Shown: positions 16,200 through 24,296 of the stretch, piece after piece
Layout: each line of letters begins with the position of its first letter
Position numbering within the stretch: the first letter of the stretch is position 1
From: JBAVQS01 sp049694275
GTDB taxonomy: Bacteria; Chloroflexota; Anaerolineae; UBA4142; SHND01
Length of the DNA stretch: 64,000 nt
Reading direction: 5' to 3'
Assembly (NCBI GenBank): GCA_049694275.1
Contig: JBAVQS010000147.1
Span: forward strand, 1-64,000
The notes under the pieces: generated by a model
Databases searched by the model: none
The model's input: the letters and a program-made list of their open reading frames with translations, nothing else
Told to the model about the DNA's origin: nothing
Program-made: the position numbers and the translations under genes

Positions 16200-16784
16200 A
16201 TGCCAACAAACATTTCTCCTACCGAAGCTTTACAGCGTTTGGTGGACGGCAACAAGCGTTATGTTGCCGGAAGTTATCTGCGGCCGCACCAATCGCCGGC
16301 GCGGCGGATCGAGGTGGCCGAAACCCAGCATCCGTTTTCGGTGATTCTCGGATGCTCGGACTCGCGCGTGCCGCCCGAGCTTGTCTTTGACCAGGGGCTG
16401 GGGGACCTCTATGTGATCCGCGTGGCGGGCCATGTGCCTGATGAGGCCGTTATCGCAAGTCTTGCTCATGCGGTTGAGCATCTCGGTATCCACTTGCTTA
16501 TGGTCCTGGGGCATCAGAATTGCGGGGCTGTGCGCGCTGCGGTCGAAGGCGATCCAGGCGGGCATCTCGCGCACCTTGTTCAGGCGATACAGCCGGCAGT
16601 CAAAAAGGTAAAGTTCCAACCCTCGGCGATGGTCGAAAATGCGGTGCGCATGCACACAATGCTCACCGTGCAGGCATTGCGCACCGCCCAGCCCATCCTG
16701 GCCAAGTTCCTCAAGGAGGGGCAGTTAACGGTTGTGGGTGCCTATTACGACCTCAGTCACGGGAATGTCACCCTGTTAGAATAA
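16200..16784 (+). CDS. beta-class carbonic anhydrase
   Basis: A 194-residue Zn enzyme that interconverts CO2 and bicarbonate in the cytoplasm. The Zn ligands are in place: Cys of GCSDSRVPPE (about residue 51) and the His and Cys of LGHQNCGAV (about residues 105-108). The C-terminal VVGAYYDLSHGNVTLL is typical. Codon use shifts part way: the first third is as GC-rich as upstream genes, while the last two thirds use more A/T third bases, like the island that follows. A second carbonic anhydrase end lies at 37975-38034. The gene may therefore be a recombinant of a native 5' part and an incoming 3' part. Normal length; should be active. Confidence 0.93.
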   Translation: MPTNISPTEALQRLVDGNKRYVAGSYLRPHQSPARRIEVAETQHPFSVILGCSDSRVPPELVFDQGLGDLYVIRVAGHVPDEAVIASLAHAVEHLGIHLLMVLGHQNCGAVRAAVEGDPGGHLAHLVQAIQPAVKKVKFQPSAMVENAVRMHTMLTVQALRTAQPILAKFLKEGQLTVVGAYYDLSHGNVTLLE

Positions 16785-16825
16785 AGTGGACCTCGACCGC
16801 CGAAGAAAATCGAGGCAGTTGCATT

Positions 16826-17254
16826 TTATTTGTGCTTCTGAATCACGTTCCCGTCCCCCTTTACTATGATTGCATCATTCACATGCCCCTCGACGATAAT
16901 GCCTCCCTGCGCCGAATGGATCTGAGTAGCTTGCCGCCAATCAATCCATTTTCGTTCCAGGTCGGATGCCAATTGCTTGTCCGCTTCAAGTGCATCCTCA
17001 AGGAGGACTTCGACTGCCCCTGTAGTGCGGGAATCAGCCGGGTGAGATGCTGCTTTTTCGAGCATGTCATTCATTGCAGGGCTTGCTTCTATCTTAGGGG
17101 TCAGCATTCTATAAAAGCTTTTTGCCATATCCCATGCTTCGCTTCCCAATTTCTTACCCGATTCTTCAGCCGCCTGTTCGCCCATTTTGACTAAAAAAGG
17201 GAGGAATGGGGCAAGGAAAGCGACCAGTTGATTGGCTAGCATTGTGATATCCAT
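16826..17254 (-). CDS. stand-alone adaptor-like protein matching the N-terminal domain of the NACHT protein
   Basis: A 142-residue protein with AAGGAG nine bases before its ATG. It has no catalytic motif. Residues 10-110 are helical; the tail GGIIVEGHVNDAIIVKGDGNVI is a short beta-type repeat. Both parts resemble the first 150 residues of the NACHT protein at 33210-36209: an LxPF start, W-x-x-x-(5-6)-M/L-x-P-x-I-x-x-S, P-x-D, then a G-x-V-x-x-(A/S)-I-(I/V)-V-x-G-x-x-N tail. Free copies of a STAND protein's N-terminal domain are known as homotypic adaptors in other systems. This similarity is by eye only. It is the last gene of the minus-strand island. Confidence 0.6.
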   Translation of the reverse strand: MDITMLANQLVAFLAPFLPFLVKMGEQAAEESGKKLGSEAWDMAKSFYRMLTPKIEASPAMNDMLEKAASHPADSRTTGAVEVLLEDALEADKQLASDLERKWIDWRQATQIHSAQGGIIVEGHVNDAIIVKGDGNVIQKHK

Positions 17255-17443
17255 TTCAAATTCTCCTTTAATGAAATTGTCTAGATCGGCACCCGATTGA
17301 TCGGCTAACTCCCTTGAAGCTCGAGATCGGGATTACGTCGGTAAAGTGTAGAAACGGGTGAGCAGGCTGTGAGGTGAACAACCTGCTCTAACCCTGCACG
17401 TTTGAGACTTGACTCTAAATCCAGGCCTTTGGCGTTGCCCTGA

Positions 17444-18133
17444 TCAATGTCCTGCCTGTGGAATCGGATCGCTCGCCAGTTTATGGTCTTTCCAGTTCTT
17501 GGCCTGGGTTATCGAACTAATCTTATGCGATGCCGCACGTTGTAGCATGGCCCGGCGTTCCGTGCGTTCGTTCTCCCGTGCTTGGCGAATCATCTCGGCC
17601 CGCTGTGCCAATTCACGTTGCCGTTCGGCTTCGGCCTGTGCGAGTTGCATCTGACTGCGGCCCTTTTGGATCAGGAAGAACAGGGCACCTATGCTGACAA
17701 CCATTGTGGCTGCGGCAATGATTGCAAGAACGGCGTACTGCGTTAGACGCGCGAGCATCAAATCCTGATCTGCCTTAGCCTGCTGGGCCGCGAGTTCCTG
17801 CGCGGCCTTCTGCCGTTGCATCTCCAGCTGCTGCTCCATCTGACGTTGTTGATTTTCCATCTCCAACCTTTGCGTGGTCTTGTAGTTTTCCAGGTCGACA
17901 GCAGCTTTTTCCGTTTCCTGATCTTTTTGAGTCTTGTAAAATCCAAGGTCCAGTGCATCCTTCGCTGCTTTGCTCTGGGTTTGCTGCTCCATCGCATGAG
18001 CGGTGGCGGTGCTGGTGTTGTAATGCATTAGGTCACTGGAGAAGAATGCAAAGGCACCGGTTGCTCCCAGCACGATTCCCACTACCACTGCCATTGTAAT
18101 AAACCTGGATACGAACTTGATGAGCATAGACAT
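17444..18133 (-). CDS. coiled-coil protein with two membrane segments
   Basis: A 229-residue protein. The ATG at 18133 is used because AGGAGG lies seven bases upstream. One hydrophobic helix is near residues 8-30 and a second near residues 135-158. Between them lies a long Gln/Glu/Lys-rich coiled coil (about residues 45-130), and a second Arg/Glu-rich coiled coil follows (about 165-210). The topology suggests a periplasmic or outside coiled-coil loop, or a hairpin in the membrane. No enzyme motif. It follows the Ehr-type small subunit by 93 bases on the same strand; a scaffold or sensor role for the membrane complex is possible but not shown. Confidence 0.6.
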   Translation of the reverse strand: MSMLIKFVSRFITMAVVVGIVLGATGAFAFFSSDLMHYNTSTATAHAMEQQTQSKAAKDALDLGFYKTQKDQETEKAAVDLENYKTTQRLEMENQQRQMEQQLEMQRQKAAQELAAQQAKADQDLMLARLTQYAVLAIIAAATMVVSIGALFFLIQKGRSQMQLAQAEAERQRELAQRAEMIRQARENERTERRAMLQRAASHKISSITQAKNWKDHKLASDPIPQAGH

Positions 18134-18226
18134 TTGACACCTCCTGCCTTTGTTCCTACCTTGCACCCATCTTACGGCAATTTAGCGAACAAATCTATGG
18201 GGAAGTGTCACATTAGTACGTCAAAA

Positions 18227-18844
18227 TTATTGCAAACCCCTCGTTTTTGACGCAGAAAGCAAAGGCAAAATCTTCTCAAGGAATTGAATAGGGGACGGAG
18301 GGCAACCAGGAAATTCGAATTTTACAAGATCTGGAGGAAACACCTCCGAGCGCTTTCTGACCGCATAGCTCGATTTGAAAATACCGCCGTCGACTGCACA
18401 ATCTCCAAAGGCAATAACCGCTTCGATCGGCATGGCGTTCACCGTTCTCTTGGCTTCTTCAGCCATATTTGCTGTCATTGGCCCTGTCATGACAAGAAAA
18501 TAGGCATGACGCGGTGAGGCTTCAAAGCGGATGTTATATTTCTGCATGTCGATGACGGGAGATTCGAGCCGCATCAAGGCAAGCTCACAAGCATGGCAGG
18601 AGCCGCAATCCAGGTGGCGAAAAATCACCGATCGGCGGGCGTAAGCCTCCCGTGCCGGTATATCCGGAAAGGTCAATAGATCCTCATAACTACGCCGTCG
18701 CCGCAATAACAATTGGAGATTATCGAGTAACAAGCGCCCGCTTCCCAATTCGGCGGGTCTGAAGAAAGGCGCTATTTTTGCCAGGAGGGAGTCAGATCGG
18801 TGATTTTGAGACGGTTCAGATGGATTTGCATTTTGATTGGACAT
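18227..18844 (-). CDS. NuoB/HyfI-like iron-sulfur subunit of an Ehr-type complex
   Basis: A 205-residue homologue of complex I NuoB and of the small subunit of group 4 hydrogenases (HycG/HyfI). It should carry the proximal 4Fe-4S cluster. The cysteines are kept: DCGSCHAC (Cys 80, 83, 86), FGDC (Cys 149) and PGCPP (Cys 181). No twin-arginine signal, so it sits on the inner face of the membrane. It starts 17 bases after the large subunit gene and is the last core subunit of the cluster. With the partner lacking its NiFe site, the iron-sulfur centre must serve a different electron acceptor or only a structural role. Confidence 0.85.
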   Translation of the reverse strand: MSNQNANPSEPSQNHRSDSLLAKIAPFFRPAELGSGRLLLDNLQLLLRRRRSYEDLLTFPDIPAREAYARRSVIFRHLDCGSCHACELALMRLESPVIDMQKYNIRFEASPRHAYFLVMTGPMTANMAEEAKRTVNAMPIEAVIAFGDCAVDGGIFKSSYAVRKRSEVFPPDLVKFEFPGCPPSPIQFLEKILPLLSASKTRGLQ

Positions 18845-18861
18845 AAGGATCCTTTGGGCTT

Positions 18862-20652
18862 TTACTTGGATACACCCGGATAAGAGGGGTTAACGCTCTT
18901 ATTAAGAACTGGAAAATCTGGAAAAAGATTTCTGTTTCCAGTATTGGCATTAAATGCGACCGCAAGTTGTAGGGCCTGCCAATTGATGGCAGAGGGGTCA
19001 CGGAAATTGAGCCGGTAGATGCGATCTCCAGGCCCTTTCCAGACCTGGCATACAACCTCTCCCCGCCATGATTCTGCTATCCCAATTCCCAGGGCATGCG
19101 GGTCGGTGTCCTCAATTGCCTCGGTCACTCGCTCTTGGGGTAAGCAAATCGGCTCGCGTTGATGTGTTTGTAGCCAGTTGATAAGCCTGTGGATTATTCT
19201 GGTTGATGTTTCAACCTCAGCTACTCGCAGCGTCAACCGTGACAATGCGCCGCGTTCGAGGTGGCCCTTGTATACTGCCGCGAGGCGGTCTGTTCCGGTC
19301 AATTCTTTGGCCACCGTTTCCTCAAGTTGTTGCCTGATTTCGTTATCATTGTAGGGAGGCTGCGGGTGCCATAGCCTAAAGTCACGCTCGACATCAGAGG
19401 CGCGAGCCATAACCCCCGTCGCCATTATTTTTGCCTGCTCCTTGGAGAGAATCCCGCAACCATCAAAACGCAAATTATGCGATCGATCGTGCAATCCGCC
19501 AAGAGCTACCCGGCGAAATTCGTCCGTTATCCGTTGGATCCTGTTGCTAACAAATTCAATGTCGAGGTGTCCCGGGAAATAAACGTCAGCCTGGCCCGGG
19601 AAACGAACGCCGCCGATCTGATTGATGCCGCGGAGCAGAAAGTTTGGGTTCCTCGTTGGTTTTTCTCCGGGTTGGCAAGTGATGTACTGACAGAGCTGAC
19701 ACGCGGCCTCCCAAAGAGAGGACAATCGCGGGGCGAATGGGTTTCCAGAAATTCCCTGAAAACTGTTTGCAATGTCTCCTATATGATTGCAGATTCTTTC
19801 CAATTCGAGGATCAGGGCGCGATAGTAAAGCGCTGCAGCGGGTACATCTTCGGTGAGCCCCACCGCTTGCTCAATTGCCTCGCACGCGGCGGCGCTGTAT
19901 GCAACTGACGTATCGCCTGCGACGCGCTCGGCCAGCATCGGTACCTCAAGCAACGAATAGGATTCGGCTAGTTTCTCAACTCCTCTGTGCTGGAATCCCA
20001 GAACGGCGCGAACGCTCTGGATAATCTCTTCTCCCTCTATGTAAAAAAGAAATAGTCCTCCGCCAATAATCAGGGCGTGAATCGGACCAACCAGAACCGT
20101 ATGGCCGGCTCTCAATCGCTTTAAGTAGTCCGGCTTGACCAAGTCGGCCGCTCCCACTGCAGAGAGCCATTCCCTCAAGGGCTCTCGAGAGAGAGGATCC
20201 AGGTCGGGCGGAAAAACACTCCGATGCAGAAACAGTCCTCGATCCCGCAAGGGTAGCTCGGGATAAGGTTCGAGACCAAACATGTCATAGATTTCTTGTT
20301 CGTAAAAATGGGCTGTCGGAAAGTATTCGGATATCGATGGATAATGGTTGGCAAATCGCGGTTCTAGAGGATAGCTCAGAATAACGAGATTCTGTTCCTT
20401 CCCGCCTGCAGGCTGGTCCCGGCGCTCACCGCCCGAAAAGGTATAGTACATCTTGTGGGCATGAGCGCGGAGTGGTCTTTCGTCGCTCGCCGTCATGTTC
20501 ACCAGATAGTATTCTTGACCTTTTAACCATCCGGCTAGTTTTGATAATTCCTCGCTTTTCCGAATCTCGAACTGGTATTGTCCCGAAGGACGGGGATACT
20601 GTGTATAATCAGTCGCGCTGTCTTGCACACCTGTAAGAATATCGAGAGCCAC
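18862..20652 (-). CDS. NuoC-NuoD fused (HyfG/HycE-like) large subunit lacking NiFe ligands
   Basis: A 596-residue fusion. Residues 1-150 are NuoC-like (FYEQEIYDMFGLEP), the rest NuoD/hydrogenase-large-subunit-like (GPIHALI, GFQHRGVEKL, ERIcNHIGD). In real group 4 hydrogenases the first Ni-binding pair is in ERVCGIC; here residues 243-248 read RVAGDT, confirmed in the DNA at 19909-19920. The second pair (DPCxxC) is replaced by NPSYPG at residues 588-593. All four Ni ligands are therefore missing, as in energy-converting-hydrogenase-related (Ehr) complexes. The segment PDFPVLNKS near the end is typical of that group. It cannot be a hydrogenase; quinone- or ion-linked work is possible. Gap to the next gene 17 bases. 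Confidence 0.87.
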   Translation of the reverse strand: MALDILTGVQDSATDYTQYPRPSGQYQFEIRKSEELSKLAGWLKGQEYYLVNMTASDERPLRAHAHKMYYTFSGGERRDQPAGGKEQNLVILSYPLEPRFANHYPSISEYFPTAHFYEQEIYDMFGLEPYPELPLRDRGLFLHRSVFPPDLDPLSREPLREWLSAVGAADLVKPDYLKRLRAGHTVLVGPIHALIIGGGLFLFYIEGEEIIQSVRAVLGFQHRGVEKLAESYSLLEVPMLAERVAGDTSVAYSAAACEAIEQAVGLTEDVPAAALYYRALILELERICNHIGDIANSFQGISGNPFAPRLSSLWEAACQLCQYITCQPGEKPTRNPNFLLRGINQIGGVRFPGQADVYFPGHLDIEFVSNRIQRITDEFRRVALGGLHDRSHNLRFDGCGILSKEQAKIMATGVMARASDVERDFRLWHPQPPYNDNEIRQQLEETVAKELTGTDRLAAVYKGHLERGALSRLTLRVAEVETSTRIIHRLINWLQTHQREPICLPQERVTEAIEDTDPHALGIGIAESWRGEVVCQVWKGPGDRIYRLNFRDPSAINWQALQLAVAFNANTGNRNLFPDFPVLNKSVNPSYPGVSK

Positions 20653-20665
20653 CGGGCGCTCCTTT

Positions 20666-22462
20666 TCAAGGATAGTTGTTCAAGCCGAGGACGGCTTTTA
20701 CGCTGCCGTTCAACAAGTCCGATACACTGTTCGGAAGGGCAATTCCAGACAGGAGAATGAGCAGAAATAAAACGAAAAGAGGCAGAACATCGAAAACTGT
20801 TTCCCGCAAGTCTTCTTTCTGCTTGGCTGGTATCAAGTCTTCTTTCTGCTCGGGTCTCTTTTGTGTCTCTCCCCCAAGATGGCGCAAAAGGCCGATAGAG
20901 ATCAGGATGGTCGAGATCATGAACAGGATAATCGAAACGATGATGATCCAGCCCAAAGGCCATAGCGTCGAAAACTGTGCGATGGCCCAAACCTCATTTA
21001 TCGCGCCCCATATGAGATTGAATTCGCTCATAAAAATATTGAAGGGGGGCATGCCGACAAGGGCCAATGCCCCTAAAATCAGCATGCTTGCAGTCCACGG
21101 CATCTTGAAGATTGCCTGGTAGCTCGTCTTAGGTGGCTGGGTGGTCTTGCTTGACTCGATGGCTTTGAAAGCGCGTTGGATGTTGCCATAGCTCAGGAAC
21201 ATCAATGACTTGGTCGTGGCGTGATTAAAAATGTGCAAAAGGCCGGCATACACTGTGATCGAGGCAATCGGAACAAGGTTTTTGTTGTCCGCTACTAAAC
21301 CCCCAATTGCGATCGCCATAGCAATAATCCCCATATGCTCAAGGCTGTGGAAAGCCAATATCCGTTTAAACCGGTTATCCTTGAGGATGAACGGGACGGA
21401 CAACAATAGCGAGAACAGCCCTAGGCAAAGCAAAATGAGAGAAGTGAGTGTGGCGTCGCCAGCTACGGCGTTGGCGAGGGTATAAAAGCGCAGAATGGCA
21501 TAGAATGCACATTTGAGGAGGACGCCGGACAGCAGCGCGCTCATCGGCGCAGGCGCTTCGCCATGGCCGTCCGGGAGCCATGTGTGCATGGGGGCAAGAC
21601 CGGCCTTGGTGCCATAGCCCACGACGATGAATAGAAATGAAAGGATTACAAAGCCCTGCTCGGGACTATGAGACAACATTCCTGATTGCGCCACCTTCAT
21701 CAGGAAGGACCAATTCATGATGCTATCTAGGGGGAGCCCCGTTTTCGGGTCAAGCACGGCCTGCATGACAGGTACTACATGGGGGTCTGTTGATGTCGTG
21801 AGCGGAGAAATTGCGTCGGCGAAGAACATCGTTCCCAATAGTGCAAGGATGATTCCTGTAGAGGTGATAAGCAGGTATTTCCAGGCCGCATCCCATGAAT
21901 CGCGTTGATTGTAATAGCCTACCGTCAGAGCTGAAAAAACGGTTGTTAACTCGATTGCGATCCATAGCGCGATCAGGTTATCCACCAGTGGAACGAGAAG
22001 CATGGTGACGTGGAACATGTTGACGGATAAGTGGAAGAAGGCGGGGCTCTGGAGATTCCCTTTGCTTTCCGGGTCTCCCTCGGGAAACCGCAGCGCATTC
22101 CAGGAAGCGAACCATGAGATCGTGTTGACGAGCACAACAAAATAGAGCGACAGCGCGTCGATATGCAAATCAAGGGAGAAAAGGATGAACGATACGTGTG
22201 GCAGTGTGTGGAACGCTTCTCCGCGAATTTCAAATTGACGGAATAAGAGTACCGACAAGGGAAGCAAAACGCAAGAAGTGGCGAACGTGAGCCAGCTATA
22301 TACGTCAAGGGCGCGGTGATAGAGTGGACCCCTTTTCATCCATAGCGGAACTATCCCCAGGAGCCCAATCACAAAAGGGATAACAAGCATCAGGGTGATG
22401 AGTAGTTCCGGGGGCAAAAGTAGGAGCGGGCTCAGGATTTTTTCTATGAGCTGGAAATCCAT
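20666..22462 (-). CDS. HyfF/NuoN-like proton-translocating membrane subunit
   Basis: A 598-residue membrane protein of the Mrp-antiporter/NuoL-M-N family with about 14 hydrophobic helices. The mark GLAPMHTWLPDGHGEAPAPM and the channel lysine in GVLLKCAFYAILRF are intact, as is the second lysine region DNRFKRILAFHSLEHMG. These residues carry protons in complex I relatives, so pumping ability seems preserved. It abuts the HyfE-like gene (start directly after that stop) and ends 13 bases before the NuoCD-like gene. Matches HyfF/HyfD better than NuoN by context. Confidence 0.85.
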   Translation of the reverse strand: MDFQLIEKILSPLLLLPPELLITLMLVIPFVIGLLGIVPLWMKRGPLYHRALDVYSWLTFATSCVLLPLSVLLFRQFEIRGEAFHTLPHVSFILFSLDLHIDALSLYFVVLVNTISWFASWNALRFPEGDPESKGNLQSPAFFHLSVNMFHVTMLLVPLVDNLIALWIAIELTTVFSALTVGYYNQRDSWDAAWKYLLITSTGIILALLGTMFFADAISPLTTSTDPHVVPVMQAVLDPKTGLPLDSIMNWSFLMKVAQSGMLSHSPEQGFVILSFLFIVVGYGTKAGLAPMHTWLPDGHGEAPAPMSALLSGVLLKCAFYAILRFYTLANAVAGDATLTSLILLCLGLFSLLLSVPFILKDNRFKRILAFHSLEHMGIIAMAIAIGGLVADNKNLVPIASITVYAGLLHIFNHATTKSLMFLSYGNIQRAFKAIESSKTTQPPKTSYQAIFKMPWTASMLILGALALVGMPPFNIFMSEFNLIWGAINEVWAIAQFSTLWPLGWIIIVSIILFMISTILISIGLLRHLGGETQKRPEQKEDLIPAKQKEDLRETVFDVLPLFVLFLLILLSGIALPNSVSDLLNGSVKAVLGLNNYP

Positions 22463-23302
22463 TTAGGCTTCTCCCTTTAACGGCTCCGGCTTGGCCGATT
22501 TCTTTTTGTACTCACTCAGGTTCGATTTCTGGGCAATCTTGTCAAGATTAATCGTTCCAAAAAGACGGCTGATCCGGGGAATCATGAAAAACAGAATGAC
22601 CATTGTAATACCTGTATAGAAATAAAGCGCGGTCACAAAATAGCCGGCGGGAACCGGGATCCCGACAATCTTGACGACGGCCAGGTAGAGCCCGTGATCC
22701 ATCATCAAAAGCCCGATGATCTGTGAAATAATATCCCTTTTTCTAGCCAGGTTCATATTGTAGAAACCGATGAGATGGAGTGACAATGAAACCCCGAGGC
22801 CAATCTTTTTATCCATGTCTTCGGTTGCTCTTCCTGGCACTAGAAAATAGGCGATAAAGAAAGCGGCGCCGAGGAGCAAGAAAAACCAGATAAGGTCTTT
22901 TCTAGACGGAAGCGATTCCTTGCTGGCATCATTCCATATCTGATTAACACGCGTAACAAGGTCCCTGTGCTCCGAAGAAAATGGATGTAATTTTCTCCAG
23001 ATGCCCCGGACCGATTCGGGTTGATCCGGTTGGACGGTTGCGAGCTCGAGCACGCTCTTGATCCCTAAAAACAAAAGAAGGGGTAAGAGCAAAATCATAA
23101 AGAGTAGACTACTTATATCGCCCTGCATGCGGCGGTTCCATGCAGTCAGTGCTGACGCAAGCGCTACAAAAAGGCACTGAATGCGATACCACCTGATAGT
23201 CCCATGAATCGATTGCCGTGTCGTAATCAGGAACGTGGTGACAATGAGGGCAAATTCCGCTACAGTTAGCCAGAAATCGGCGTTGGCGAACTCGTTGAGC
23301 AT
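22463..23302 (-). CDS. HyfE-like membrane subunit
   Basis: A 279-residue membrane protein, about 7 helices, with a soluble loop near residues 105-135. The helix containing LLMMDHGLYLAVV and its place between HyfC- and HyfF-like genes fit HyfE, the NuoK-like subunit of hydrogenase-4 complexes. It is longer than E. coli HyfE (about 216 residues) because of the insert. The C-terminus is a basic cytoplasmic tail. Gap to the HyfC-like gene 36 bases. Confidence 0.7.
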   Translation of the reverse strand: MLNEFANADFWLTVAEFALIVTTFLITTRQSIHGTIRWYRIQCLFVALASALTAWNRRMQGDISSLLFMILLLPLLLFLGIKSVLELATVQPDQPESVRGIWRKLHPFSSEHRDLVTRVNQIWNDASKESLPSRKDLIWFFLLLGAAFFIAYFLVPGRATEDMDKKIGLGVSLSLHLIGFYNMNLARKRDIISQIIGLLMMDHGLYLAVVKIVGIPVPAGYFVTALYFYTGITMVILFFMIPRISRLFGTINLDKIAQKSNLSEYKKKSAKPEPLKGEA

Positions 23303-23338
23303 GCTTACTCCCTTGGGCTGATTTACATCTACTCCGAA

Positions 23339-24295
23339 TTATTTTGGTATCAGGGTGAGAACAATTGCAACCAGAAGGAAAATCACGCACATCCAGGTAT
23401 AGTCTGCGACGGCACGCAAGCGCATCTTGGGGCGTGATATTTCCCAGATTGCAAGTCCCGCCAGTATTAATCCGATCCGCAAGGGGTAGGAAATATCGGC
23501 GAGTCCATATGCGATAGCGTCAAAATTGTCGGTCCCCAGAATGCCAAACGGCAGGACAAGATTCGCAAACATGGTCAGGAGAAAGACGAGCTTGATCATT
23601 TCTCCCCATTCGAAAAGGGCCAGTTCTCGGCCTGCATATTCCAGCAGCACTCCCCGTTGTCCCATTGTCAGTTCATAGGGCGTTTCCTGGTTGTCGATCG
23701 GCAGACGGCCTGCCTCGAAAAGTATAATGATGAAAAAACCGATTGCCAGGAAAATCGTAACCGAGTTCCAACCCGAATCCCGCTGGTCAAGTATTGATTG
23801 CGCCAATCTCGTTAGATTGGTTGTGTTCCACCTGGCGGCGCTCGCGGCAAGGAAGAGGGCAAAGCCGATTTCCGTGTTGAACTGATAAAACATTTCCCTG
23901 GTGCTGCCAAGCCATGCAAAGGAGGATGCGATATCGAGACCGACCAGGCTGATAGTGAATCGCGCCAGCGCAAGCAGAGAGATGATGACGACCAGATCGG
24001 CGGCGACAAAGGTTGTAGCTTGAAAGACCGGTACCACAAAAGCGAGTGAGGAATAGGCGACGAGAATAACGAACGGCGCAATGGCAAAAACGATTGAAGT
24101 TCCTTTGGCATGCACGGCCGGCCGGCCGGCCATTTCCAGAAGATCCCAATAAGGATGGAGAATCGTAACCGGCGGGCGCCGGCGTTGTAGTAATTCTGCC
24201 TTGAGGTACTTGAGCAATCCGACAAGCCCGGGTGCAATTAGAATCAAGAAGAAACCTTGAAGCGCAGCCAGGAGGCTTGGAATGGAAATGAGCAT
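23339..24295 (-). CDS. HyfC/NuoH-like membrane subunit
   Basis: A 318-residue membrane protein related to NuoH/HycD, the subunit that links the soluble arm to the membrane pumps. The ATG at 24295 lies 1 base after the HyfB-like stop with CGGAG upstream; a longer start inside hyfB (24337) would add 14 unlikely residues. About 8 helices. RLPIDNQETPYELTMGQ and LLEYAGRELALFEWGE carry the conserved acidic residues of the family. The early loop LLKYLKAELLQRRRPP is also typical. Confidence 0.83.
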   Translation of the reverse strand: MLISIPSLLAALQGFFLILIAPGLVGLLKYLKAELLQRRRPPVTILHPYWDLLEMAGRPAVHAKGTSIVFAIAPFVILVAYSSLAFVVPVFQATTFVAADLVVIISLLALARFTISLVGLDIASSFAWLGSTREMFYQFNTEIGFALFLAASAARWNTTNLTRLAQSILDQRDSGWNSVTIFLAIGFFIIILFEAGRLPIDNQETPYELTMGQRGVLLEYAGRELALFEWGEMIKLVFLLTMFANLVLPFGILGTDNFDAIAYGLADISYPLRIGLILAGLAIWEISRPKMRLRAVADYTWMCVIFLLVAIVLTLIPK

Positions 24296-24296
24296 T

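Noticed and set aside
17255..17443. GAGCAGG/CCTGCTC inverted repeat as terminator of the coiled-coil gene
   Set aside because: Short stem, long loop and no T run on the minus strand; left unassigned.
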